Made by a program: the position numbers and the translations under genes. A DNA stretch of 29,367 nt, taken from assembly GCA_964623885.1 (NCBI GenBank), contig CAZUVM010000046.1, positions 1 through 29,367 of the forward strand, in the 5' to 3' direction. Source of the DNA: CAZUVM01 sp964623885. Its GTDB lineage: Bacteria; Verrucomicrobiota; Verrucomicrobiia; Limisphaerales; UBA8199. Each line of letters starts with the position of its first letter. Position 1 is the first letter of the stretch. The notes under the pieces were generated by a model. That model was not told the origin of the DNA, made no database searches, and saw only the letters and a program-made list of their open reading frames with translations. Shown here piece after piece: positions 1 to 9,177 of the stretch.

Positions 1-1
1 C

Positions 2-1531
2 AATGCCAATTTTCTCAACGGATTGGACGAGCTGACTTTGTCGCTTTGGGTCAAACCCGGCACGACAAACCTGGGCGAGGGCTTCTTTACGGCCAGCGAT
101 TCCGGCACTAACCAGACCCTGGGGTTTGCGACCCGCATGTACGGATCCTGCGGCAATTATACCAATGTCTTGGAGGTGACTTTGCCGACGACCAAAGGCC
201 TTGTCCGCCGCACCAGTGCCAGCAGCGCGCTGCGGCCATTTGAGTGGCAACAGGTCGCTCTCGTTTGGAGCAACGGCCTGGCCCCGGCGCTCTATATCAA
301 TGGCCAATTGGACCAGCCGTTGTCCGGTTTTGTCGCCGCTGCGGGCCTGCTGACCAACTGCCCACAGTTTATCATCGGCAAGGGGCCACCGGGCACTCCC
401 GGTTCATGGAACGGTTCCATCGATGACGTGCGCGTCTTCCCGCGCGCTTTGAGTTCCGATGAAATCCTCGCCTTGGACGGATGGACGGCGACCAATCACG
501 CCCCTTTGGTTGATGCCGGCTCCAATGTAACTGTTCAACTGGGGTTGCCGGTAACGCTCACGGGCCAGGTGACTGACGACGGTTTACCCAACCCGCCCGG
601 ACAGCTCACCAACTTCTGGACTTACCTTGGCAGCAACAATGTTGCGATTCCGGACCCATCGAGCTTAACGAACACGTTTACCTTTACTGATCCGGGTGAC
701 TATCCGTTCCAACTCACCGCGAGCGATGGCCAGGCCACCACGTTCGCGCTAGTGACGGTTACGGTCATTGAACCGACTGAGGTCGATATTTCCGCAAGCC
801 TGCCTGACGCTATGGAACTGGGGCCGGTCAACGGCGAATTCACACTGACACGGAACGGCGACACGAACGACCTCACCGTCTTTTTGACGATCTCCGGCAC
901 CGCCAGTAACGGGGTCGATTACGCTTTGTTGCCAACCGAGGTCACTTTTCCTGCGGGCACTAACGCGCTCACTTTGACGGTAGCCCCGTTTCTCGATTAC
1001 GAGATTGAGGGAGACGAATCTGTGAACGTTACCGTCATCAGTAATATCGCCTATTCGATCGGGACCGGAACGTCGACGGTTACGATTCACGATTCACCTT
1101 ACGGATTGTGGAGTATCGCGCATTTCACTCTCGAGCAACTGACGCATCCGGAGCTGAGCGGACCGGGAGCGGATTTCAATCACGATGGCGTGCCCAATTT
1201 CGCCGAATACGCGCTTAACCGCGACCCGACCGGTGTCAACACCAATGCGCCGTTTCTCTGGGACTTTGAAACCAGCACCAACGACGGTCTCCCGCACCTG
1301 ACTTTTACCTATACCCGCCGACTCCCGCCGCGCGATGTGCAGTACGGAATTTTTGTCTCCACGAATCTTGTGAACTGGGATACCGGTACCAATTACGTCG
1401 AGGAATTCTCAACCACACCCGATACCAACGGCATCACCGAAACGGTAAAGACGCGCGCCCTGGAAGCCTTTCCCGGCACCAACGCCTTCTTTATGGATTT
1501 GCGCGTTTGGCTCGAGCAGGTTCCATTCTGA
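2..1531 (+). CDS. Secreted LamG/PKD/Calx-beta surface protein, 3' part only
   Basis: The reading frame is open to the left edge of the window, so the true start and any signal peptide lie outside. About 509 codons are visible. The first ~155 residues look like a concanavalin A-like LamG jelly-roll domain, with an ISWNGSIDDVRVFPRALSSDE-like closing strand (here GSIDDVRVFPRALSSDEI). Residues ~165-255 look like a PKD/Ig-like domain (VDAGSNVTVQLG, then DPGDYPFQLTASDG). Residues ~260-365 form a Calx-beta domain (GTASNGVDYALLP, then EGDESVNVTV). A Ca-binding-like DFNHDGVPNFAEYALN segment follows, and then a C-terminal module common in verrucomicrobial exported proteins. The architecture suggests an extracellular binding or adhesion protein; the ligand cannot be told. 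The TTG at 23 is only an internal codon. The gene stops 54 bp before the sigma factor gene. Confidence 0.85.
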   Translation, partial: NANFLNGLDELTLSLWVKPGTTNLGEGFFTASDSGTNQTLGFATRMYGSCGNYTNVLEVTLPTTKGLVRRTSASSALRPFEWQQVALVWSNGLAPALYINGQLDQPLSGFVAAAGLLTNCPQFIIGKGPPGTPGSWNGSIDDVRVFPRALSSDEILALDGWTATNHAPLVDAGSNVTVQLGLPVTLTGQVTDDGLPNPPGQLTNFWTYLGSNNVAIPDPSSLTNTFTFTDPGDYPFQLTASDGQATTFALVTVTVIEPTEVDISASLPDAMELGPVNGEFTLTRNGDTNDLTVFLTISGTASNGVDYALLPTEVTFPAGTNALTLTVAPFLDYEIEGDESVNVTVISNIAYSIGTGTSTVTIHDSPYGLWSIAHFTLEQLTHPELSGPGADFNHDGVPNFAEYALNRDPTGVNTNAPFLWDFETSTNDGLPHLTFTYTRRLPPRDVQYGIFVSTNLVNWDTGTNYVEEFSTTPDTNGITETVKTRALEAFPGTNAFFMDLRVWLEQVPF

Positions 1532-1585
1532 AAGTGTCTTAAAATCTGCAGTGCAATTCACGCCGAATTGAGCTAGGTTGCGGGC

Positions 1586-2338
1586 GTGACCCCTGAAGTA
1601 ACCAACGCGAAGGCTGCGCCCGCGCACGTGGCGTGGTTTGCAACAACGCGTTGGACGGTGGTACTTGGGGCCGGCGCCGATTCGTCCCCGGACGCGCGCC
1701 AGGCCTTGGGTGAGCTATGCCGAACTTACTGGTACCCACTCTATGCCTATGCTCGTAGGTGCGGCCAAGGCCCTGAGGATGCGGAAGACCTTGTGCAGGG
1801 CTTTTTCACGCGGCTCATTGAACAGCATCTCTTGAAAGGGCTTCAACGGGATGGGGGCCGGTTTCGGTCGTTCCTTCTGACGTGTTTCAAACGGTTCATG
1901 AGCGATGCGCGGGATCATGCCGGGCGTATCAAGCGAGGAGGCGGGCAGGAGGTGCTTTCGCTGGACGCAGATATGGCCGAAGGCCGGTATCAACTCGAGC
2001 CTAAGGATGTGCTTGATCCGGAGAAGATCTTCGAGCGGCGGTGGGCGTTGACCGTTCTGGAAACCGTTTTGGCACGCCTAAAGACCGAGTTGGAGTCCGA
2101 AGGAAAAGGCAAGCTGTTTCAAAATCTTCAGGCGTTGGTGGTTGGCGAAACGGGCGCTGCCCGGCAGAAAGAGGTGGCAGCGCGGCTGGGGCTAAGCGAG
2201 GGCGCCGTAGCGGTCACCGTGCATCGGCTGCGGCAGCGTTATCGGGGAATGTTACGAGAGGAAATCTCTCAAACTGTCTCTCGGCCTGAGGAGGTGGAAG
2301 ATGAAATACGGCATTTGCAGGCGCTTCTGCGCGGCTGA
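1586..2338 (+). CDS. ECF-type RNA polymerase sigma factor paired with a kinase gene
   Basis: A 250-residue protein starting at GTG 1586. Residues ~45-110 resemble sigma region 2 (YWYPLYAYARR, then EDAEDLVQGFFTRL), which binds core RNA polymerase and the -10 element. Residues ~150-225 resemble region 4, with a helix-turn-helix around RQKEVAARLGLSEGAVAVTV. The opening FATTRWTVVL and closing EIRHLQALL motifs are those of the large ECF groups in Planctomycetota and Verrucomicrobiota that sit next to Ser/Thr kinase genes. No anti-sigma gene is adjacent. The next gene is a membrane kinase 49 bp downstream on the same strand, so control by phosphorylation is plausible but inferred. The start is GTG with no strong ribosome binding site, so a nearby alternative cannot be excluded. 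Confidence 0.9.
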   Translation: MTPEVTNAKAAPAHVAWFATTRWTVVLGAGADSSPDARQALGELCRTYWYPLYAYARRCGQGPEDAEDLVQGFFTRLIEQHLLKGLQRDGGRFRSFLLTCFKRFMSDARDHAGRIKRGGGQEVLSLDADMAEGRYQLEPKDVLDPEKIFERRWALTVLETVLARLKTELESEGKGKLFQNLQALVVGETGAARQKEVAARLGLSEGAVAVTVHRLRQRYRGMLREEISQTVSRPEEVEDEIRHLQALLRG

Positions 2339-2387
2339 GGGCGACTTCGATGTAAGGTTTAGCGTGTTTTACCTTGGTAATTGGTAG

Positions 2388-5300
2388 ATGGCCGCGGCGA
2401 AAGCGGTTATGGCCGACAAAAAGACCTGTCCCGATTGTGGCGCGGTGCTGGCCGCGGACGCTCCGGAAGGCTTCTGTCCCGCATGCCTCCTGGCCGCCGG
2501 TGCTGACACGGGCGTTAACCAGGATCAAACCAGCCTTCTTCCTTGCGATTTCGGTGAGTATGAACTTTTGGAAGAAATTGCCCGCGGCGGCATGGGGGTG
2601 ATCTATAAAGCGCGGCAAAAAAGCCTCGACCGGATCGTGGCGGTGAAATTAATCCTGGCCGGCCAATTTGCGACGAAGCAATTTGTCCAGCGTTTCCGGA
2701 CTGAAGCCGCGGCCGCCGCCGTGCTACGACATCCAAACATCGTGGCGATCCATCAGGTCGGGTTCCAGGCTGGCCAACATTTTTTTTCGATGGAGTACGT
2801 CGAGGGGCTGAACCTGGCGCAACTAGTGGGCCAAAGTCCGCTCTCCTTGACCAAAGCTGCGGCGTATCTGAAAGCCATTTCGGAAGCGATCGATTACGCC
2901 CACCAGCAAGGCATTTTGCATCGCGACCTCAAGCCGTCCAACGTGCTCATCGATTCCGCCACCGATCAACCGCGCGTGACGGATTTCGGTCTGGCGCGGC
3001 GGCTCGATGGCGAGTCGAGCCTCACGGTCACGGGCCAGGTGCTGGGCTCACCAAATTTTATGCCGCCGGAACAGGCCGGCGGCGGGCGCAAGCCTCTCGG
3101 CCGGCATAGTGACGTTTACGGCTTAGGCGCAATTCTCTATTACCTGGTTACCGCTCGAGCGCCTTTTCAAGCCCAGTCCCTCGAAGCCACGGTCACCCAG
3201 GTCGTCAATGCCGACCCGATTGCCCCGCACCTGCTGAATCCCGCCGTGCGGCCGGATTTGGAAACAATTTGCCTGAAATGCCTCGAGAAAGAGCCCTCGC
3301 GCCGGTACCAGAACGCCCGCGAATTGGTCGATGAACTGGGCCGGTTTCTGAACGGCGAACCCATCCTGGCCAGGCCCGTCTCGCGCCCGGAGCGAGCATG
3401 GCGCTGGTGTCGGCGCAAACCCGCATTGGCGACAATCGGAGCGGTGGCTCTCGCGCTGCTGATGGTGGTTCTTATCGGCGCTCCCATCGCCATCGTACGA
3501 ATCCAACAAGCGCGGGTTGAAACGGAACGAAACCTCTACTCCGCAGACATGAGGCTGGTGTCTGAAGCCGTGAAACAGGGGGCTTATGGTCAAGCGCGCG
3601 AACTGCTGGAGCACCATCGCCCGACTCGGGGTCAACAAGACCTTCGAGGATTCGAGTGGCGCTACTTTTGGAAGGTTCTTGAGGACCAAAAACCAGTGCG
3701 CACTTTAGAGGGTTTACCAGCGACTACGGGTTGGAATGACGGCTCGCTCCTAGTCCGGAGCAACATCCTTTACAACGAAAGCGGCACAGAGTTGCGGGCC
3801 TGGGATATAAAAACCTGGGAGCCTTTGCCGCTGAACAAACCGCCCCAAACCGCTTGGGTGAAATGGATCTGGTATCCTGCGTGCGATCGCGCCTGCGCGG
3901 TGGATGCCACGAACGCTACGCTGACCGTGTATCACCTTCCAGGATTTGATAATGCCTTATCCTTTCCCATGCCCGGTCCAGTTTGGAAAACGGCCCTGAG
4001 CCGCAGCGGGGACTTGCTGGCCACAGCTGTTCAATCCCGAGGCAAATGGCGGGTACTCGTTTGGGACCTCGGTAGGAGCGTTCACGATGGTCCAATGGGT
4101 GGATCCGAGGATTACGCCTCAGCCATAGACCAGGTTGTCTTCTCACCGGACCAAACGCTGGTGGGAGTGAGTTGTAGCGATGGGGTTATCGGTATCTGGG
4201 ACTTGGCTAAGTCGACTGCGCGTCCCAGTCCCCCGAAAGGAGAAAATGGCAGCCGTGACCTTCAGTTCTTTCCTGACAGCCGGCGTTTGTTGTTCGGCGG
4301 GGACGCCGCGCAGCCGTACCGCGTCTGGGATATCCAGACGGAATCGCAGTCCGAACTCGGGGCTCGCGGCGCCCAGCCGACTTTGGTCCTGGGTTTTTCG
4401 CCCGATGGGAGGTTCCTGGTGACCTCTCCGAACCGCGCAGATCTGACCCTCTTCGAAACCGAAAGCCTGCAAACGATCGGAACGTTGCGGGGGCATCTCG
4501 GTCAAACGCGAGGGCTCGGGTACTCCCCGGACGGTCGGCTGCTGGCGACCGCCAGCGTGGATCAAACCGCCCGGGTTTGGGACCTGGCTACCTTCCAGCA
4601 GGTGGCGGTCCTAGGAGGCTTCGGTGAGCGGATCTCCGATGTCAAGTTTTCCCCGGATGGCCGAAGCATCATCCTGGTCAGCGGGTACGGTGCTCTCAAT
4701 CTCTATGACCGGTCGAAGGTAGTGAACCGAGGTCTGTTTGCTACTGTGCCCGACCTCGGGGGCGCTGAAGGCTTTGCCCTTTCTCCCGACGGGCACACCT
4801 TTGCGGCCCGCGGCCTGCGCGGGACACTAGCAATTTGGGAGCGCACTAACCGAACCCCAAAATGGGCGAAACGTCTCGATGACGGAGGGTTGTCCTGGAT
4901 CAGATACTCGCCAGATGGCAATACTTTGGCTTGGAATACACATGATGCGCTCAACCTGTTGACTGTCAAATCCGGCGCCATCGCCTTGGTCCCTCTAAAC
5001 GGAAAACGGGCTGACGTTCTTGGCCCGCTCGCGTTCTCACCGGACGGGGTCGAACTCGCCTACGCCTGCGGCACGCAACTGTGGGTGCTCGATCTCAAGT
5101 CACGACACTCACGCCTGTTTGCTCGCGCCGACGATGAGGTTTGGTCGATCACCTATTCCCCGGACCCCCAAGGTAAGCGGCTGGTGTTTGGCGATCAGCT
5201 CGGATCGCTGACAATGTGTGATCGATTAAGCGGACAGGTGTTGTTTAAGACCAACGCCCACCGACCGCACTGCGCGAGCGTCGTGTTTTCTCCTGATGGC

Positions 5301-5666
5301 CGGCTCCTGGCGACCGGCGGCGATGATGCCGTAATCAAGTTGTGGGTGGTCCATCCGAAAAGCCTTACCTTGAGAGCTACCCTTCGCGGCCATCGAGGTT
5401 ACCTGGGTTGTGCGTTTTCACCCGACGGCGCTCGATTGGTCTCTGGCGCCGGTGATCAGATGATCAAGCTCTGGGACGTGGAGCGGGGCGTTGAGCTCGC
5501 GACCTTGTATGGCCACACGGATTATGTGGGCTATACGCGGTTTGCGGAGGACGGCAACACCTTGTACTCGACTGGGTTTGGAAGCGACCGACAAATCCGG
5601 TACTGGGAGGCTCCGCCGCTGGACGAGATCGATGCAAAGTCTGGCGCTGCCTCAGCCTTAAGATAA
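2388..5666 (+). CDS. Membrane Ser/Thr protein kinase with zinc ribbon and WD40 repeats
   Basis: A 1092-residue protein. An N-terminal zinc ribbon has Cys14, Cys17, Cys30 and Cys33. A Hanks-type kinase domain (~58-325) follows with an intact glycine loop (IARGGMGVIYKA), ATP lysine Lys87 in VAVKLI, Glu106, catalytic HRD Asp180 in HRDLKPSN, DFG Asp199 and a MPPEQA activation segment end, so it should be active. One membrane helix (~347-371) places the kinase in the cytoplasm and the C-terminus outside. The rest carries about 13-14 WD40-type repeats, many with FSPDGR and LWD signatures, enough for two seven-bladed propellers. Such proteins probably sense an envelope signal through the propellers and act on the cognate sigma factor encoded just upstream. 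An alternative start is ATG 2409, which would drop seven residues. Confidence 0.9.
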   Translation: MAAAKAVMADKKTCPDCGAVLAADAPEGFCPACLLAAGADTGVNQDQTSLLPCDFGEYELLEEIARGGMGVIYKARQKSLDRIVAVKLILAGQFATKQFVQRFRTEAAAAAVLRHPNIVAIHQVGFQAGQHFFSMEYVEGLNLAQLVGQSPLSLTKAAAYLKAISEAIDYAHQQGILHRDLKPSNVLIDSATDQPRVTDFGLARRLDGESSLTVTGQVLGSPNFMPPEQAGGGRKPLGRHSDVYGLGAILYYLVTARAPFQAQSLEATVTQVVNADPIAPHLLNPAVRPDLETICLKCLEKEPSRRYQNARELVDELGRFLNGEPILARPVSRPERAWRWCRRKPALATIGAVALALLMVVLIGAPIAIVRIQQARVETERNLYSADMRLVSEAVKQGAYGQARELLEHHRPTRGQQDLRGFEWRYFWKVLEDQKPVRTLEGLPATTGWNDGSLLVRSNILYNESGTELRAWDIKTWEPLPLNKPPQTAWVKWIWYPACDRACAVDATNATLTVYHLPGFDNALSFPMPGPVWKTALSRSGDLLATAVQSRGKWRVLVWDLGRSVHDGPMGGSEDYASAIDQVVFSPDQTLVGVSCSDGVIGIWDLAKSTARPSPPKGENGSRDLQFFPDSRRLLFGGDAAQPYRVWDIQTESQSELGARGAQPTLVLGFSPDGRFLVTSPNRADLTLFETESLQTIGTLRGHLGQTRGLGYSPDGRLLATASVDQTARVWDLATFQQVAVLGGFGERISDVKFSPDGRSIILVSGYGALNLYDRSKVVNRGLFATVPDLGGAEGFALSPDGHTFAARGLRGTLAIWERTNRTPKWAKRLDDGGLSWIRYSPDGNTLAWNTHDALNLLTVKSGAIALVPLNGKRADVLGPLAFSPDGVELAYACGTQLWVLDLKSRHSRLFARADDEVWSITYSPDPQGKRLVFGDQLGSLTMCDRLSGQVLFKTNAHRPHCASVVFSPDGRLLATGGDDAVIKLWVVHPKSLTLRATLRGHRGYLGCAFSPDGARLVSGAGDQMIKLWDVERGVELATLYGHTDYVGYTRFAEDGNTLYSTGFGSDRQIRYWEAPPLDEIDAKSGAASALR

Positions 5667-5879
5667 TTAAGGACACTTTCGGCGCAGGGCCTCAAGTGGC
5701 TGCCGTAAGACACTTTCTTTGTAATCTTTCATTCCCTTTGCCTTGGTACTCAGTGAAGCCAAAGACTGCTGCCTCATCCGGCGCGTTGGCGGATACACCG
5801 GCCTCAAGGGCTGGTGGTTCATGGACGATGGACGGCGGTAGCCTGCTCGTGACCTGAAAATGAAACGAATTAGCTCACA

Positions 5880-6794
5880 ATGAAGACCAAGATCGCTTTG
5901 TCCAATCCCATCGTGACCCGGCTCGGACGGGCGCCGCTACCACGCCAATGTAATTATCGACGGTCCTTTTGGACACCTTCGCCAAGACAATGCGCGAGCG
6001 CAGAGGGTCAGGCGTTCACCCTCATCGAGCTCCTGGTGGCGATTGCCATCATTGCGATTCTTGCGGGCATGTTGTTGCCGGCGCTCGCGCGTGTTAAGGA
6101 AAAGGCGAAGATAACCCAGTGTTTGAGTAATTTCCGGCAGATTGGCGTAGGAGTGAAACTTTATGTCGACGACAACAAGAGTACCTTTCCGCCAGCGGAT
6201 AGTTATCAGTTGAATGCTTCAATGGTCGGCCCCGACCTGTCGTTCTCCTTGGGCGGTAAGGACGCCAACCCACGGTTCACAGGCTATGCCTTCGCAACGA
6301 ACCGGCCTCTTTACAACTATGTGCGAGCTCGCGAAGTGTTTCATTGCCCTGCGGATCAAGGCCAGGAATTCCCGATAGCCCAGCCAGTAGGCGGTCAGAT
6401 AGAGTTTAAACCGTCCCTCTGGGATACGGTCGGCTGCAGCTACCAAGGCGCAGACCTGACATGGATCTCGGATTACCAGTTCCGAGTCCCTCCCGATGAC
6501 CAGGAGTACAATCTTCATGGTAAGAAGGAGAACTGGGTACCTGATCCCGCTGGTTTCATTATGACCCATGAGCCGCCTGCATTTGATTACGCAGGTCAGT
6601 TTGTCCATTGGCATTATGCCAGTGGCAAGACATCGCTGATTGCATCTGAGTTGGCCCAGGATCGGCAAAAGTTCATCGCACCGACTCTATTTGTAGATGG
6701 CCACGCCAGGGCGCATGACTTCACCCAAGTCCTCAAATCGCAATATCCAGTTGATCCGACACCTGAATGGATGTGGTACAAACCGCTCAGATAA
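5880..6794 (+). CDS. Type II secretion/type IV prepilin-like protein with H-x-DG C-terminus
   Basis: A 304-residue protein with the class III prepilin motif AFTLIELLVAIAIIAILAGM at residues 45-64, in which Glu50 corresponds to the conserved Glu5 of mature pseudopilins. The hydrophobic stretch continues into LLPALARVKEKAK. The body resembles the DUF1559-like pseudopilins abundant in Planctomycetota and Verrucomicrobiota, ending with FVDGHARAHD, the H-X9-DG type signature. It should be processed by a prepilin peptidase and anchored by its N-terminal helix. Two oddities stand out. The leader would be about 45 residues, and Gln-Ala rather than Gly precedes the Phe of the FTLIE motif. No ATG, GTG or TTG was checked as a better start inside the leader, so the 5' end is uncertain. 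Its substrate or filament partners are not nearby. Confidence 0.82.
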   Translation: MKTKIALSNPIVTRLGRAPLPRQCNYRRSFWTPSPRQCASAEGQAFTLIELLVAIAIIAILAGMLLPALARVKEKAKITQCLSNFRQIGVGVKLYVDDNKSTFPPADSYQLNASMVGPDLSFSLGGKDANPRFTGYAFATNRPLYNYVRAREVFHCPADQGQEFPIAQPVGGQIEFKPSLWDTVGCSYQGADLTWISDYQFRVPPDDQEYNLHGKKENWVPDPAGFIMTHEPPAFDYAGQFVHWHYASGKTSLIASELAQDRQKFIAPTLFVDGHARAHDFTQVLKSQYPVDPTPEWMWYKPLR

Positions 6795-6906
6795 GCACGA
6801 GTTTGGCTGCAACTCAAAAAACCGGACCTGCACAACCATGGTCCCTGCGCATCACGCGGATATTTGATCCGGGCGCAAATGGGCCACTAAACGAACCACA
6901 ATCAAA

Positions 6907-9102
6907 ATGAACGCGTCGATTGCTGTCGCCTTGCTGCTTTTTGTCGAGCAGGCGGCCGACGGCCAATTCAATTACGAGGTCGGGAACGGCTCGGTCACTA
7001 TAACCCGATACACGGGCACAAACAGTGTAGTCGTGATCCCAGAAACGATCACTGGCCTGCCGGTCACAACCATTGGGTTTTATGCCTTCGAGTGGAACAC
7101 CAACCTGACCAGCGTCACCATCCCCGACAGCGTCACCAGAATTGAGGACGGGGAAATTGATCCAGAGAAAGCGGAGGGCGCTTTCAGTTATTGCACGAGC
7201 CTGACCAACGTCACCATTGGCAAAAACGTCAGCAACATCGGAGATTATGCGTTCTATGGCTGCTCAAGCTTGCCCGGTTTCACCTTCGACCTCAGCGTCA
7301 CGAGGATAGGGGGCTTTGCTTTCGCTTATTGCTCGAGTCTGAGCAACGCCAATATTCCCGACAGCGTCAACGGCATCGGATACGATGCTTTCCTCTTCTG
7401 CACGAGCCTGACCAACGTCACCATTGGCAACACTGTCACCAGCATTGAAGAGTCGGCGTTTCAGTCCACCGGCCTGACCGACATCACGATACCCAATGGC
7501 CTTACTGATATCGGAACCGAGGCGCTAGCCGACTGCACCAACTTGACAACGATTAGGGTGGAGCCCACGAACCCCGCCTATACCAGTGTGAGTGGGGTCC
7601 TGTTCAACCGAAGCCTGACTACACTGATTCAATATCCCGGCGGCAAAGTCGGCCCCTATTCGATACCCACCAACGTGACGAGCATCGGAAGGTGTGCCTT
7701 CTGTGGCTGTACCAGGCTGACTAACATCAGCATCCCCGGCAGCGTCACCAACATCCGGCTGGGAGCGTTCAACTATTGCAGCAGTCTGACGAGCGTCACC
7801 ATTCCCAATAGCGTCACCAGCATCGAGGACGGGTCGTTCGCCGCCTGCACCAGCCTGACGAACGTTGCCATCGGCAACAGCGTGACCAGCATCGGAGACG
7901 CTTCGTTTAGCGGTTGCACAAACCTGACATACGTCAGGATGGGCAACGAGGTCACCAGCATCGGGAGCTATGCGTTTGGAGACTGCACCAGCCTAAACAC
8001 GGTCACGCTCCCCATTAGTGTGATCTACATCGGGAACGATTCTTTCGCGGACTGCTTCAATTTGACCGCCATAAGTGTGGAAGCCAACAATCCCGCGTAT
8101 ACAAGTGTGAGTGGGGTCTTGTTCAACCTGAACCAGACCTTCCTCGCCCAGTATCCAGCAGGCAAAGTCGGCCCCTATTCGATCCCTAACAGCGTAACCA
8201 ACATCGGAGTCGATGCATTTCTTGGGAGCAGTATAACCGGTGTGACAATCCCCGGCAGCGTAACCACTATCGGTGAGGGTGCGTTCTTGGGCTGCACCGG
8301 CCTGACCACCGTCACCATTCCCAACAGCGTCACAAGCATTGGCGACGTTGCGTTTTCTGGCTGCTCCAGCCTGACCAGCCTTACTATCCCCAATAGCGTC
8401 ACCAGCATCGGGGGCAGTGCGTTCAGTTCCTGTACCAGCCTGACAAACATCACGATAGGCAACGGTGTGACCAGAATAGCAGACGATGCATTCTACGAGT
8501 GCACCAGCCTGAGGAGCGTCACGATTTCCAACGGTGTCAGATGGATCGGAAACACTGCTTTCTATTTATGCACCAGCCTAACCAACGTTACGATAGGCAA
8601 TGGCGTGATCGGGATCGGAAACTGGGCGTTCAGCGGTTGCACCAGCCTGAGCAATGTGACCATTCCCGCTAGCGTCGCTGAAATCGGTCAGGGTGCGTTT
8701 GACTGCACCAACCTGGCAAGCGCGTTTTTTCGAGGGAACGCTCCACTCCTTTACCCACCGGGGCTTATCCCGGTCGTGTTTTCCGCTAACAGTCAAGCGA
8801 CGGCCTATTATTTGCCAGGAACTAGCGGTTGGGAATCAACCTTTTTTTCTATTCCAACGGCGTTATGGTCACTGCCCTATCCACTCATCCTGAACGGAAG
8901 TCTTGGCGTCCTATCCAATCAATTTGGTTTCACCATCTCATGGGCTACCAACACCTTAGTGGTCGTGGAAGCTTCTGCCGATTTGAACAATCCGAAATGG
9001 TCTCCTGTACAGACTAACGCTCTCAACAACGGCGTGGTCTACTTCATCGACGCCGAGTGGGCCAATTATCCGAGTCGGTTTTATCGAGTGCGCTCTCAAT
9101 GA
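6907..9102 (+). CDS. BspA-type leucine-rich-repeat exported protein (LRR_5), copy 1
   Basis: A 731-residue protein. Residues 1-20 form a hydrophobic leader that lacks positive charges, so export is likely but the signal peptide is atypical. From ~25 to ~610 there are roughly 23-residue repeats of the pattern LTNVTIPNSVTSIGDxAFxGC, the BspA/TpLRR class that folds as a curved solenoid and often mediates binding to host or matrix proteins. Two non-LRR islands (~216-255 and ~387-428) share NPAYTSVSGVLFN and KVGPYSIP. A YYLPGTSGW motif (~634) leads to a C-terminal module (~660-731) ending NYPSRFYRVRSQ. The protein is a paralogue of the gene at 10760, and the two flank a beta-helix protein. The role is probably surface adhesion or recognition; the ligand is unknown. 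Confidence 0.9.
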   Translation: MNASIAVALLLFVEQAADGQFNYEVGNGSVTITRYTGTNSVVVIPETITGLPVTTIGFYAFEWNTNLTSVTIPDSVTRIEDGEIDPEKAEGAFSYCTSLTNVTIGKNVSNIGDYAFYGCSSLPGFTFDLSVTRIGGFAFAYCSSLSNANIPDSVNGIGYDAFLFCTSLTNVTIGNTVTSIEESAFQSTGLTDITIPNGLTDIGTEALADCTNLTTIRVEPTNPAYTSVSGVLFNRSLTTLIQYPGGKVGPYSIPTNVTSIGRCAFCGCTRLTNISIPGSVTNIRLGAFNYCSSLTSVTIPNSVTSIEDGSFAACTSLTNVAIGNSVTSIGDASFSGCTNLTYVRMGNEVTSIGSYAFGDCTSLNTVTLPISVIYIGNDSFADCFNLTAISVEANNPAYTSVSGVLFNLNQTFLAQYPAGKVGPYSIPNSVTNIGVDAFLGSSITGVTIPGSVTTIGEGAFLGCTGLTTVTIPNSVTSIGDVAFSGCSSLTSLTIPNSVTSIGGSAFSSCTSLTNITIGNGVTRIADDAFYECTSLRSVTISNGVRWIGNTAFYLCTSLTNVTIGNGVIGIGNWAFSGCTSLSNVTIPASVAEIGQGAFDCTNLASAFFRGNAPLLYPPGLIPVVFSANSQATAYYLPGTSGWESTFFSIPTALWSLPYPLILNGSLGVLSNQFGFTISWATNTLVVVEASADLNNPKWSPVQTNALNNGVVYFIDAEWANYPSRFYRVRSQ

Positions 9103-9177
9103 CCTGAATCCCCGAGCCATGAAAACAAACCTGTCGATCCCTTGAGCCAACACATCAGTCTCAAACGCGCCAGCTCT

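Noticed and set aside
3123..3689. A 188-codon open frame on the - strand in the kinase gene
   Set aside because: It lies opposite an intact kinase domain with all catalytic motifs and shows no domain of its own.
5655..5675. CCTTA/TAAGG stem at the end of the kinase gene as a terminator
   Set aside because: The stem is only five base pairs, includes the stop codon and has no T-run after it.
9119..9145. Short frame starting ATG AAA ACA before the beta-helix gene
   Set aside because: It is only eight codons long. It may be a former start or a leader peptide, but nothing supports expression.
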